DNA from: Varroa destructor
Lineage: Eukaryota > Arthropoda > Arachnida > Mesostigmata > Varroidae
Direction of reading: 5' to 3'
Length of the DNA: 64,000 bases
Assembly (NCBI RefSeq): GCF_002443255.2
Contig: NW_019211455.1
Coordinates: 36,113,472-36,177,471 of the forward strand
The translations under genes were made by a program, and so were the position numbers. Below are positions 12,101 to 22,139 of this stretch, piece after piece. The notes below the pieces were generated by a model. That model saw only the letters and a list, made by a program, of their open reading frames with translations. It was not told the origin of the DNA and did no database searches. Positions within the stretch are counted from its first letter, which is position 1, and every line of letters begins with the position of its first letter.

Positions 12101-14879
12101 ACTTTTACTCTGAAGACTTCCGTAAGGGTGCGTATTATAGAAGTAAACATATGTCTTTTTCTCAATTATTTTCAACGCCTGCGACGATGTTTTCGATCAA
12201 ACAAATATCTAGTTCAGTATTATCATGTTATATCGTGAACTGTCATTAAATTACAGTACTAAAAAACCTAAACTAACCAGTTCGCGTTTCTTATAAATAC
12301 TATAGATTAAATTATATTAATGATTGGTGATCCTATAATGGCTTAGTAGATGATGCTTTACCAATAAGTAGAGTATTGATTCAAAATTATTGACAACAAT
12401 TACTAGAATTATTGCGGTAAAATAGCTGGCGCCATAAGCCGACCTCTAGTTGCCGATAGAACCTTCCTGTGGTGCTCGCTCTACATATTTTTGTCTAGAT
12501 TTTTTTGGACATAGTCAGTGAGTTAGCAGGCTTCAACATAGACAATTTTTATTGATCTAAACATATCTACAGTGTTGTTATTATCGTTTCACCCCTCCTT
12601 TAAGCTGTAAACGAGATAAAAGTAAAATTACCAATGATTCAAAAACCCTATTTATCGCTTTCCTGCATTAAAATGAAATTGTCAGTATTATTTTGCATTA
12701 CATTCGAAAAATCAGTTACATGAATATTCTCCTTATGTCAGAGAAAGCTCCGTTAGGGCTAGCAAAAAGTTGAATGAAACCCTTGTTGTACATTACAGTA
12801 ACATATATCTCGTTGGTGTAACCTGCTTAAATTCGTGACGCAGAAAATCCTCCAGCTCGGAATCACAGCATACTCTTGACTGTTGACCACACTTGCACAG
12901 CAATGACAGGGATTTCCGCAACTAGATGTTCTTTAGATTCACTGAAGTTTCGTACACAACACTTTTCATGTATGTCCACAACAAGGAATTCGAACTTGTT
13001 ACATCGGACGATTGTGGCCGCCATGTGACGAGTCCTTCTCAGCAAACGCACTAAGTTATTATGAAGGAACGCCTAGTTTTATCTGAATAGAGGATAAGTC
13101 GATATTATTTGGTTGTCCTGCGTCTTTTTCCAGTCAAGACTTCTATTCAAATATATGCTCTTACGCAGAATTGTTGATGTACATACTGGAACGCAACAGA
13201 ATGATCCGCTAACCAGCGCCTGTTAGCAAATGGTTTTCCATAAAGTTTTGCGCCAAGAGCATTGCAGTCCACAGCAATATGCGTTAGGTACATATCTACA
13301 TTTTCAGCACTAGAACATTAAACCTTCATCGCGTACGAACGAAGTGAGATGCTATACATTGAAATACACTAATATCGTTAAACATTACGGCGCGCTAAGG
13401 TTGCCGGCCAAAATTAAAATATATTTAGTAGCCCCATTTTGATGTTAAAGAAGCAAACAGGACGATTCTAATTCCCATATTCTTGGATCTACTACTGCTA
13501 TTCGCTTTGAATTAATTGACAGCTTTGTGTAGATGTCAAAAAGTTCGTCTACAGATAGAACACATATTTGAGCTTTCCCAACCGAAGCAGTCGTGTAAAT
13601 CGTTAAGTCTGTTAAAACCGAGAACGTGTTAGTTTTACGAAAATGTGAACGTTTGACAATAGAATGAAAATACCGATATTCAATGTTTCTATCGGAAAAA
13701 TGCTTCGTTCACTGATACTGACCACCATCTCAAATATCGACTTCCTGTGTTAAAAAAGCCTATACATTACAATATTATGGTCAAATAAAGTTTCTCATTA
13801 TTAGATTTATTTCGTCCAAAAAGGTACCACACACATTTACGAAGGTTTACAGTCATAGTTAATAATAAGTGAGATCGCAGCTACACTGAATAGGCGTAGG
13901 AGAAATAAATGTCTATCTTTTTTTTGTATTTTTCTTTTAAAGTGCGGATCTTTTCCCCAATCATATGAACTGCCATTCAAGTTTTCATTTTTCCCGTAAT
14001 CTATTTTCGGAATACATTTCAGAGCTCTCCATCATGGGACGTCGCATTTAGCTTAGAGATTCCACTTGGAGCTATACGGAAATGTGTTGATCATGGCCGT
14101 CTGTTAGCACGCCAGGAGTGGGGGGTGGCACCTGTGGTTGCGGCAGGTGCAAGCGCAAAGCATCTTGATGGAAAAACATCTGCGCCAATTGTTTGTGCAA
14201 CTCCTTGTCTTCGATACGCGCTGTCACGAGCACCAGCACATCGGTTAGTAATCGATCAAAATCTGCACACAGATTCTTTTTTTTAGTCAACTAATAGAAT
14301 TCGGGGGGTGCAGTGAAGTCATAAGAGATTAGCAAGACAATTTAACCTTACTATGATTGGTAATAGTATTATAACGAGATCAAGAACTAAGCTTCTGTGA
14401 TAAAACTATGTATGCAATTTTTAGAAAATTGTTTGTCTTTACAGGTGACTAGTGAGCATTGGGTTATTTAGTAATGCTTGTCTACATTAATGCAGTGATC
14501 TATTAATTTATTACTTCGATTAAAGTGAACAGACGAGTAATATTTTACTCAGTTTACATCAAAGAAAGCTACTGTTAAAGAATTGCTATAATTAAGGGTT
14601 GCATTTCTAGTGTTCTATCACCTAACGATGGTTGCATCTGGTGTCAGTTTCAGTCCACGGGGTTTCAGTGAGCCTAAGGAGTCGCGAATAGTTCTTCAAG
14701 CTCTGATTTGTCCTGATTCCTATCAAAAAGTTTTCCTAACAGAAGGAGGCCAATCAATGGGGTCAGCTTCTACTGTTTTAAACGTTAGTCCTTCCGTTCA
14801 ACAGGAAAAATGGGAAGAATGGCACACGAAGGAAAAAAGTGCTACTGCTGTTCAGGCAATTATTGTCTGCCTAGACTAG
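210..14879 (+). CDS. NEURL4: Neuralized-like protein 4 (NEURL4), 5' partial, 19 exons
   Basis: Exons join in phase: 210-335, 857-950, 1669-1857, 2631-2761, 3199-3454, 3641-3821, 4020-4226, 4496-4717, 5015-5206, 5780-5943, 6221-6361, 6514-6613, 7440-7600, 7905-8054, 9243-9416, 10052-10348, 11912-12121, 14023-14243, 14648-14879 (TAG). This gives about 1,148 residues with five NHR domains and the C-terminal NEURL4 region. Human NEURL4 has six NHR domains and about 1,560 residues, so the missing part (NHR1, half of NHR2, the start) lies before base 1. Typical NHR motifs seen are [28 protein letters not shown] and [18 protein letters not shown]4 lacks a RING; it is known as a HERC2-associated centrosomal protein that limits CP110 and, in flies, affects Notch signalling. 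The last acceptor is uncertain: TGTCAG (exon from 14648) or the TTTCAG six bases on both keep frame. A further small exon between 10349 and 11911 cannot be excluded. Confidence 0.95.
2631..3821 (+). other. NEURL4: NEURL4 NHR domain B (divergent)
   Basis: Exons 2631-2761 (donor GTATGT), 3199-3454 and 3641-3821. Joining the first two gives [28 protein letters not shown], which aligns with the usual LSxDxRTAxR...FSxRPL start of an NHR. Then come IGEAFLVRL, the spliced KGDRVGVFV, and [15 protein letters not shown]. The closing segment ([20 protein letters not shown]) lacks the usual DLYG tetrad, so this is the least conserved of the five copies. The 2631-2761/3199 junction is inferred from phase and alignment. 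Confidence 0.82.
3836..3877. repeat. Perfect 19-nt inverted repeat with 4-nt loop
   Basis: The arm TAGGCTTCAAGCTGAAAAC (3836-3854), loop AACT, and its exact reverse complement GTTTTCAGCTTGAAGCCTA (3859-3877). It starts 15 bases after the splice donor at 3822 in the NEURL4 intron 3822-4019. Nineteen of nineteen pairs is far beyond chance for one location. Confidence 0.95.
4020..5206 (+). other. NEURL4: NEURL4 NHR domain C
   Basis: Exons 4020-4226, 4496-4717 and 5015-5206. They read [66 protein letters not shown] and [19 protein letters not shown], a complete NHR with all expected blocks. Splice phases are 1, 1, 1 and 1. A Ser/Cys/Gln-rich linker of about 30 residues follows before the next domain. 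Confidence 0.92.
5602..5649. repeat. (TA)n microsatellite
   Basis: About 24 uninterrupted AT/TA units in the NEURL4 intron before exon 5780. Confidence 0.97.
6003..6150. repeat. Compound (TA)n / (CT)n / (TA)n microsatellite
   Basis: (TA)n at 6003-6026, (CT)n with a few GT interruptions at 6081-6127, and (TA)n at 6127-6150, in the NEURL4 intron 5944-6220. The pyrimidine tract is on the sense strand, 70-140 bases before the acceptor of exon 6221. Confidence 0.95.
6931..7059 (+). other. Exon-like block inside NEURL4 intron 6614-7439
   Basis: An acceptor ATTCTATCAG (6921-6930) opens a frame reading [19 protein letters not shown] and on to NSKLTRGP, then TAA at 7057. A perfect consensus donor GTAAGT starts at 7056. 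The block is 125 nt to that donor, phase 0 in and phase 2 out. It does not fit between the phase-1 exons 6514-6613 and 7440-7600. Joined to exon 6361 (phase 0) it would make an alternative end in NHR domain D. An inner acceptor at 6949 with a weak donor at 7051 would be phase symmetric (1/1). Function unknown. Confidence 0.4.
7741..7822 (-). mobile_element. tRNA-derived SINE or tRNA-like repeat
   Basis: On the minus strand an A-box-like TGGTTTGATGGTTGTAGCAC (7811-7792) is followed about 20 bases later by a B-box-like AGTTCGAGTCTC (7772-7761), then GGTTGTGGCGTGC and a run of T. This is the internal promoter layout of tRNA genes and tRNA-derived SINEs. No complete cloverleaf is visible, so a SINE head is more likely than a working tRNA. 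It lies in the NEURL4 intron 7601-7904. Confidence 0.5.
7905..10348 (+). other. NEURL4: NEURL4 NHR domain E (last) and acidic linker
   Basis: Exons 7905-8054, 9243-9416 and 10052-10348. Blocks: [76 protein letters not shown] and [18 protein letters not shown]. The third exon continues into a charged linker ([20 protein letters not shown]) leading to the C-terminal region. All junctions are phase 0. Tryptophan and glycine spacing is a little looser than in domains C and D. Confidence 0.9.
8692..8770 (+). mobile_element. tRNA-Leu/Ser-like 5' half, probable SINE relic
   Basis: GTGATGGCCACGCGGTCTAA (8695-8714) closely resembles the D-arm/A-box of tRNA-Leu and tRNA-Ser (GxxATGGCCGAGxGGTCTAAGG). 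A loose B-box (GGAGTTCATCTATC) follows about 30 bases later. Acceptor and anticodon stems are not preserved. In the NEURL4 intron 8055-9242. Confidence 0.4.
10349..11911 (+). other. NEURL4: NEURL4 intron of 1.56 kb
   Basis: Phase 0 on both sides. I see one open stretch at 11307-11420 ([16 protein letters not shown] start) preceded by AAG and followed by GTCCG. Its splice sites are poor and it shows no NHR or C-terminal motif, so I do not include it as an exon. Confidence 0.6.
12122..14022 (+). other. NEURL4: NEURL4 intron of 1.9 kb
   Basis: The longest intron of the gene, phase 0. Apart from the tRNA-like repeat at 12985-13052 it shows nothing but AT-rich unique sequence. Confidence 0.8.
12985..13052 (-). 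mobile_element. tRNA-like repeat with A and B boxes
   Basis: Read on the minus strand, TTGCTGAGAAGG fits the A-box consensus TRGCNNAGNNGG at all but one position. AAGTTCGAATTCC about 40 bases later fits the B-box, followed by TTGTTGTGG. It shares the GTTCGA...TTGTGG end with the repeat at 7741-7822. It lies in the NEURL4 intron 12122-14022. Confidence 0.45.
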
Positions 14880-15036
14880 ACGCAATAGACATCCAAAGGG
14901 AAAGCCGTGGCCAAACTAATGTTTAGTTTTCTACATCGTTGTAACTACTATAAAAACTGCCAAGTAATATGTCATATTTAAATTTAAAATCTGCTGCCGA
15001 GCCTGTTAAATAGTAACAGCTATAGAACTAAAGCAC

Positions 15037-15042
15037 AATAAA
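15037..15042 (+). terminator. Candidate polyadenylation signal of NEURL4
   Basis: AATAAA 158 bases after the TAG stop at 14877-14879. It is the first canonical hexamer I find downstream, so the 3'UTR would be about 180 bases. Canonical hexamers are common in AT-rich DNA, so this is a position-based call. Confidence 0.5.
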
Positions 15043-16727
15043 TAGAACAGAGCCTAAATGAGAAGAAAGAAGAAGCATGTTCGGGTGAATATGGCCGCGC
15101 CACACCGATGGACGCAGCCGCATCAAAAAAATAAACGGGAAAATCTGGCGTCCAACCTAACGAGGCATAGCCGAGCAGGGGATTTTGTCAAGAAAAGCTT
15201 GACGCACACATGAGCTCCATAAGCCAGTTCTCTACGGTGAGTATTATTATCAGTTAAGATCAGACTTGAATTCTTTTTACTTCAGTGTAAGATACACGAA
15301 GAATTCGGCGTGTGCCAAACTTATTTCAGTTAATTCAATTCAATGCAGGAATGATCAACTCATCCTCGAGTAGTATGCATTCCTCGAAATTTATCGAATA
15401 GTTGAGAGGTTTCTTGTAGGCCAGGAAAGCTAAGTATGAAGCAAGCATGGTTTTTATAACTAAGTTTTATAGTTACGTGTAACCAGAAAATTTTTTTTCA
15501 TTTTTAAATTATTATTAGGTTAAGAAGGAATCATGGATTGGCGTGGCATTGGTCAAATGAAGCGCTGAGAAAGACGGAACAAAAAAACAGCCAGAAACGA
15601 GAATCAGTGCTTATGATGCTAATAAATCGTCAACAAGGATTGAAAAGAAATGGCGGCGTCAGCATTGTGTGCAGTTAGGAGTTATTTCACCTTCAAGTAG
15701 GTTTATATCAATCTGTGACGATATTCGTGACAGCTGGTGTTCTAAGTAATAAGCTAAACTTTATTATTAATATTACTATCACAAAGGAATTCCTTCCCGA
15801 TAGGCATAGTCGCATAAAATATGTTGCTTCCTACAATACATTTTAACAACACTGTTAAGAGCGAATGTTAAGATGGAATTGAAATCAAGGTTTTTACGTG
15901 ACGATATTCAACAAACTTGAGGACGCGAAAAAAGAGCCTGCATCCGCTCCGTTGTATATAATAGCAATGTAGAATGCTTAGCAAAGGTGATGTGAGTTAA
16001 GCTTGAAATAAAGCAATTTTACCCTAAACGTAGTCATTCCAGCGTGTTTTAAATGACATCATAGGTCTTTAGGTATAAAGGTCCCGGATCAAAGAAGCAT
16101 TACCTTTGTTTTTCGTAATGTTATCGACGACACAGATAGTCCGAATAATCTGCGAGTACTAAGTGTGATCAATTGAACTTATTCCGTCTGTCTGATTCAA
16201 GTGCATGCACTAAAATTATTTTTTAATCGAATGAATAATTTTTAACTTGAGACGGATATCACCATCATATTGCTAAGTTTGCCCAATAAAAACGACTTCG
16301 TGTTCTCGGCATACATACGCGAATCATTCGAAATTCCAGACTGCCTGTTTGCAATAATTTCAAACGCCAATCAAGAAGTAATGTCGTTTTATACTAGCAT
16401 TTTTAGGTTGCCAATACATTGTTCGTACTGTTGAATAGAAATACATGGGCATGTACCTGCGTAAATCTTTATAAAAGTGTTTCCAATTAACACATTGGCA
16501 GGTAATTGATCTATTCGTTTAAAAAAACTAATTTCCCACTAGAATTGATAAATGAGTGGCAGCCATCAATCTACTGGCTTGGATCTGATGATTAATTAAA
16601 TTAAATAAAATGTGTGCGCAGTCTACCTCACAATTATAATTATACTGCACATCACCTATTATCAATACAGTATACTTCACCAAGTAAAGAATACCATGGA
16701 TAAAGTGTGCAGAAGCAACATCGCTTC

Positions 16728-16731
16728 TATA

Positions 16732-16774
<43 letters not shown>
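16728..16774. repeat. (TA)n microsatellite
   Basis: About 23 TA units with one TG interruption near the start. Confidence 0.95.
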
Positions 16775-16776
<2 letters not shown>

Positions 16777-17933
16777 ATTTATCCTTTGTATGTTGTTTAT
16801 AAGAATATATAAATATAATTTCTAGACTTAAACCATTTTAACTAAGAATTAGATGATTACTTTCATATTCAGCCTTTATATATACGCATATCTCAGACTT
16901 GAAGCGAACATACCCTCATTTATTAAAGTTGCATAATTGTTGTTACTGATGAATCTCTTTCCATAATTGTTCCTTGCTAGCTATAATCTCGCAGCATTCT
17001 CATACAACACAAATGTATGCTTTACTATCTACACGCGTTAATTGTTGTATCAATATTGTTTCAATTTGAGCGTTTGAGCTTTAACAGAGCGGAGTAACCT
17101 CTCCCACGTTACTACGGAAGAATACGTTCCTATTATACTATTGAGAAGTGTAAATACAATATATGTATAAAGAAGTATCGCCGGTCGATTTTCTACAAAG
17201 GGATTGACTAGCAGCGAAGCGTGCTGCGCATATACGCAAGACTGCAAGTGACATATTCGTGTGAGATAGCGGTAGATATTGGATTGCACTGGTAAAAGCA
17301 GAGGCATACGACGGCGGGACGTTAAGGCGTATCAAATCACTGCAAGCCTATATGGAGCCCGGCGCCCATTTGCCCATAGAAACCACAACGCACCTACTAA
17401 TAATATAACTTGACGTATAGCAAATAGCAGAATAAGACACTCAAGAAGCAAAAGTTGCTATATATATATATACGGTATAAAACACCCAGAAAAACAACGA
17501 GACTTAGGCGACTTGCGAAGCAAAAAAACTAGGCTGTTTATTGAGTTATACATAAAGAGATGCCATTGTCGCAAGCATCTATTCGAAGACGATCACCAAT
17601 GTAAAATAAATGCAAAGCAAAGAAACGAGGGCGAAGTTAAAGGTAACAGTATGGCCTTTGAATCTGGTTCTTTTCAATTGTGAAAATAATGTTTGATCGG
17701 TTTCAAAAATATCATTTAGTGATAAGTATGAGGATCACAAACGATAGAGGAGCTAAGCTAAAATATGGAATATAGATTTAGGTTGCACCGTATTCATCGA
17801 AAAATGCTGTAGTTGACATTTTTGACGTATAAGCAACGCATCAATTGTATTATGAACACTGATTTTAACCACACAAAGCGTTTTTTGTTAACTTTAGGGT
17901 CTTGTGGGTTGTTTTGAACATTAAATTTTTGGA

Positions 17934-18056
17934 TTATGGGTTTAGTAAACTTCGACCAAAATACGCAGGGGTTCCGCTTTCCAACACAGCTCTCAAAACA
18001 CCTGGAGGCCCTACGGCATCCACAGTAGTACTTGCTTCAAGAAATTTTTTTTTTTC
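17934..18056 (-). other. Coding-like GC-rich patch, unrecognised
   Basis: On the minus strand an open frame reads FLEASTTVDAVGPPGVLRAV and continues LESGTPAYFGRSLLNP to TAA at 17936-17934. Composition is GC-richer than the surrounding desert. No start codon or splice site is evident. It could be a fragment of a decayed element or a conserved non-coding island. Confidence 0.2.
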
Positions 18057-21000
18057 GCGAAAAATTGTGAAGCAGGAGTATTAATTAAAATTGCTTACAC
18101 TTAGCTCATACCGAGCACTACGGATTTTACTTGATAAACATAATGCTTGCACCAGAGTTTTTGTTCTATCGCGAACTTAGCCTACCATTGACCTTCGCGA
18201 ATTGTAAGCATTTGATCTAGCTATGACGTATGTTCGTAAGAGTCTCAGTGATTTAATGATATGCGGCTACGAGTCAAAAACTGAAAATTTCTTCCAAAAA
18301 ATGCACAATTGCTTTCTTGTTCTCCCTTCTTCGGTACCATAATATTGGGTTTATACACTTCACAATTTCTAATTGCACTGGGTTACAAAAATTGCGGACC
18401 TTTCTTAAAAAAAAAAGGTTCGCTGTTTGTACTTTGTTTGTTTTTGCACATTTGTCACGTTTTTTGAAAGATAATAGTGCATTTTTCGTTCAGACTGAAT
18501 CTTGTTTCTAGCACAATAAAAAAAGTAAACGTAGTCCTTATTTTCATACAAAACACATACATTAAGGCAATACGTAAAACTTTCAATGCTACAAGTATAA
18601 ACTTGTTTGCTTTGGTATAATGTCTATAAATCGTAATTTGTAAATACATTGAGAATTAGACCAACGTAAATAATAAACCGTCGAACTTTAATTAAATTGT
18701 TAGATATTTGAAAGCAAACGTTTTCTTCTGCGCGTGGTTTGTGTTTAAAGTCGCTCTTGTTTTCATTTTTGATACATCCAACTAACCGCAATATAGAAAA
18801 CTTACTTTCATTTTTACGCTCTTAATATATCTTTTCGCATTAACACATTGTTAGCAAGCGTTTAAATGCACTACGTGAAGAAAAACACAGAAAGACGAAA
18901 AAAAAAAGCAGCATCGTCTGACCAAAATAGAAATGGACAAGTTATTGTCAAAAAGCAAGTAGTAAATAATGAATTACGATCCAAAATAATGAACAGTATG
19001 ATAACAAACGAATACGTCGTTACGCAAAGTCCGGTCAAGTAAAGCTGACTTTCATCAGGCAACTAAAGGTACACTTCTTGGTTCAGGGTCCGCCGTTAAC
19101 TTATACCACATGATATTTGTGACTTATCTCCACTTAGTTTTATCATTGGCGATGCGGTCTCCAATGACGATTTAGTAATATGTGGACTCCCACAAAGTTT
19201 CAGAGTTATAAGTATGCCCTGCTTCTAGACATCAAGACATTTCGCGTTCCGTGGAAGTAAATTGCATGCCGTTCCTTCTACTGACGGCCTCACAAATCGT
19301 TTGTTATCGTTTGGGATTTCGAAAATTAATTGGCTAACGTTATGTGAGGTTTTTCTGTGAATATTTTTTAGCATTAAATGTAATCTTTTTCAAAAACTTA
19401 AATACTCCATCAACATAGCAAGCAACTCACTCAACCTCGCTGGAAAAATGATTTAATTAAGCTTATCTGCAAAGTCCCTCGGCTTGACTTTTGGACAGAG
19501 GTAACAGTGGGCTGGTCGTGTTCTTAAACTGTGGCCAAAATACTATGCTATTGACTCTTCGAGTTATAGATTTTCCCCACCGTGTACTTCTGTATCTTTA
19601 TAAATCCCTTCCTAGACTGCTGACTACGTAGGTTATCGTAACCTGGAGCAAGGCATGCTCCCTCGATTTAAATGGAGTATGAACGGTTTAACGTGACGCT
19701 GAATACTCTTACTGTGTTTTTGATGTGTAGCACATACTGAGATAACGATTGTGTTCAAATGTAGAGCCAATAATAATTATGATTACTCTCTCTGTCCATA
19801 AATAGTTATTTGTATTAAACAACAAAGGAGAACGTACAAGAAACACAAAATCCTTACATTGGAGGAATATATTTAAGCATTTTTTTCTTTTTATAAACTT
19901 CAGATTCACGCACGATAAACCTTTGTTAAACCTCTATAGTTTCGCAAAGCCCAAAGCATGTCTATATTCACCGAATCTCTTTAAAGCGTGTGTTCTCATG
20001 CGATTTTATGATGACATTTAGCCGTATCACCAAGCGAGCTACATCATCTATAGCTCTATTATACTATAACAGTGGAGACTATCGAAATCCTGTAGCTGTA
20101 TGAGGCCCCTCTATAGTAACCATATATATCTATATGGAAAAAGTATAACTAGCTTAGGAGTTTTAGGGCAACAAAGAAATTCATCGAGTTGCACCAGGTT
20201 GAGTGATCCATTGACTGACTTTATAGCATTCTGCTTTGCTTGGCATTTTTAGCAGTATCGGCAGTATTGCATTTTCCATATCTGTCCTAATCACTATTAC
20301 GTATGTGGTATGTTGTCATCAATAAATCGAAAAAGGTGCCGTGACCATGAAATAGACAATACGGTAAATGTTACGGAACTCGAGATTGTTTCATTTTACC
20401 GATTACCTTACTGTTTTCTTGATAAAATTATTATTCTGCATCACTTACTGCAGTAATCATACGTTTACCTGTGGCGTGTCTTAATCAGGTTGTAACCTAT
20501 AGTCTTCCTGTTGTGTGTGACAGGGCTATTGAGTCAAATTATATTTAGCAAAGGCTTATGTACAATTTACATTCAAATCGCATTCAATCTTTGGATTTTT
20601 GAATTTGCGTATTTTGGTGTCACGTAATTTTCATTGTGCTTCTACGTGGTAGCTAGATATCAAGGCACATTATACAAAGCGATATAGATTTTCAACAGCT
20701 ACAGGATACAATTCGACACAATATGAGTATGTGAAGCAACCTGAAAGGGTTCAGAACTTAATGAGTTTTGTATAGAAACCGTCGGCTGAATGTCAAACTA
20801 GCAGATAGTGTAAGCATTAATCTTCAGCTCTGTTACAGGCTGTTACAGGAATAAGGGTCAATTTTTTGTGTTGCCTTCCCTGTTTACGTCTCCACTATTT
20901 ATTCGAAATCCATTTGAAATGTACTCGCTTTCTCCTTTATAAGCGCGTTACACAATGGAATGGTGTGGAACAAGTACAATTTTATGTCGAGTTTAGGTTT

Positions 21001-21904
21001 CAAAAATAATTTTCGACACCTCTAGTGTCCATTTCTAAGGTCAAAAATCTACTGAACTAGCCTAGGGCATTTGTACCGTATATAATGAGGACTTGACGGT
21101 CACAAACTATTTTATCTTTATGAAACTTTAATACTAAAGTTGACCACTATTTTTAATCGCTTAATTAAAATTATTTGTTTTTGAAACAACTAAAACCTAT
21201 AAAGTCCTCTTATTTATTCATATATGTATATAAATATATGTTTATATTTAATATAAGTTTCGCTTATATTATATATTAACTATTATATTATATATTAATA
21301 CTATATATACTCTATGCATTTTTATTATTTTCTTATTATTTTATATTGTGACTACGTGTGCGGTTTGCAAATTGCCATCTCTGTGCAGCTCTATCGATCC
21401 AATATATACATGCATATATATTCAGCTCAAGCTATTGTTCCTAGATCTACTAGATGTACCGTACACCAATTGGCCATCCAAGATCAATGAGAACATCGGA
21501 TAGCTAACAACTTGCTAATTGGTTGCAAGCATAACCTGTACATACATTTAGAGCGTATAGAATTTCACCGGAACTTAGAAATTTGGCTACGCCGCAAACT
21601 AGGTGAAAAGCACGTGGCAGCTCGGTCCCCTATTAAGCTCAACATCCCACGCGGTACTTGCGAAAACACTGTCTTACATAGAATCGTCATCCAGAGTTCG
21701 TGTCTTTACATAGATGCACAAACAAAGGAAATGGGTAGCTCAAGATTACAGGCTTAAGCCTAGAGCTAAGCTAGATCCGTGTCCGAAAATGAGCCTAATT
21801 TGCACTTGATAGGACTGAAAGGGCCTTATACCTTGTGAAATGTGTAACAAGAATAAGGCGATCAATAAGAAGAAATATATGGCCCTATATTACATCTGTT
21901 TCAG

Positions 21905-22018
21905 GAGGCAACTTGACAACGAGTCCGACAATTGAGGCCATTTCGTTGTTCGTCACGACAACGTCCGGCAAAACATCGTGAAGAACATGAGCATTCGAAC
22001 ATCGAAGAAGTTCCTGCG
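21905..22018 (+). other. Possible isolated exon, unrecognised
   Basis: Good acceptor TCTGTTTCAG (to 21904) and donor GCG|GTAAAA (22019). After an early TGA the longest frame reads LRPFRCSSRQRPAKHREEHE and on to IEEVPAVKR. With that stop the exon would be coding only from an inner acceptor. No partner exon was found. Confidence 0.15.
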
Positions 22019-22139
22019 GTAAAAAGATATCCAAATATAGGAAATGCCATGTATAATAAATTTGTCACTAAAATTCATTTCGTTTCAGATCACTTCCTTG
22101 GTCCCTTAGTGAAAAGAAAATGTTGGGAGGAATAGGAGA

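Larger units (their letters stand above)
11912..14879 (+). other. NEURL4: NEURL4 conserved C-terminal region
   Basis: Exons 11912-12121, 14023-14243 and 14648-14879. The first has a Cys/His-rich stretch ending [14 protein letters not shown], which matches the zinc-ligand-like C-terminal motif of NEURL4 orthologues. The second reads [20 protein letters not shown] followed by HGRLL, the block corresponding to the xHGTxxxAVRRxLDxGxLL segment. The last reads [16 protein letters not shown] and ends [25 protein letters not shown], the family's typical C-terminus. The stretch between CDTC and SWDV is short and basic, shorter than I recall for vertebrate NEURL4. Confidence 0.82.
15043..21904. other. 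Gene-poor AT-rich intergenic DNA
   Basis: No exon chain or recognisable protein motif on either strand. Contents worth naming: a (TA)n microsatellite at 16728-16774, a short (TA)n at 17459-17473, a GC-richer coding-like patch at 17934-18056 (minus strand), and an AT palindrome cluster near 21220-21310. Open frames here are 60-81 codons, as expected by chance. Confidence 0.7.
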
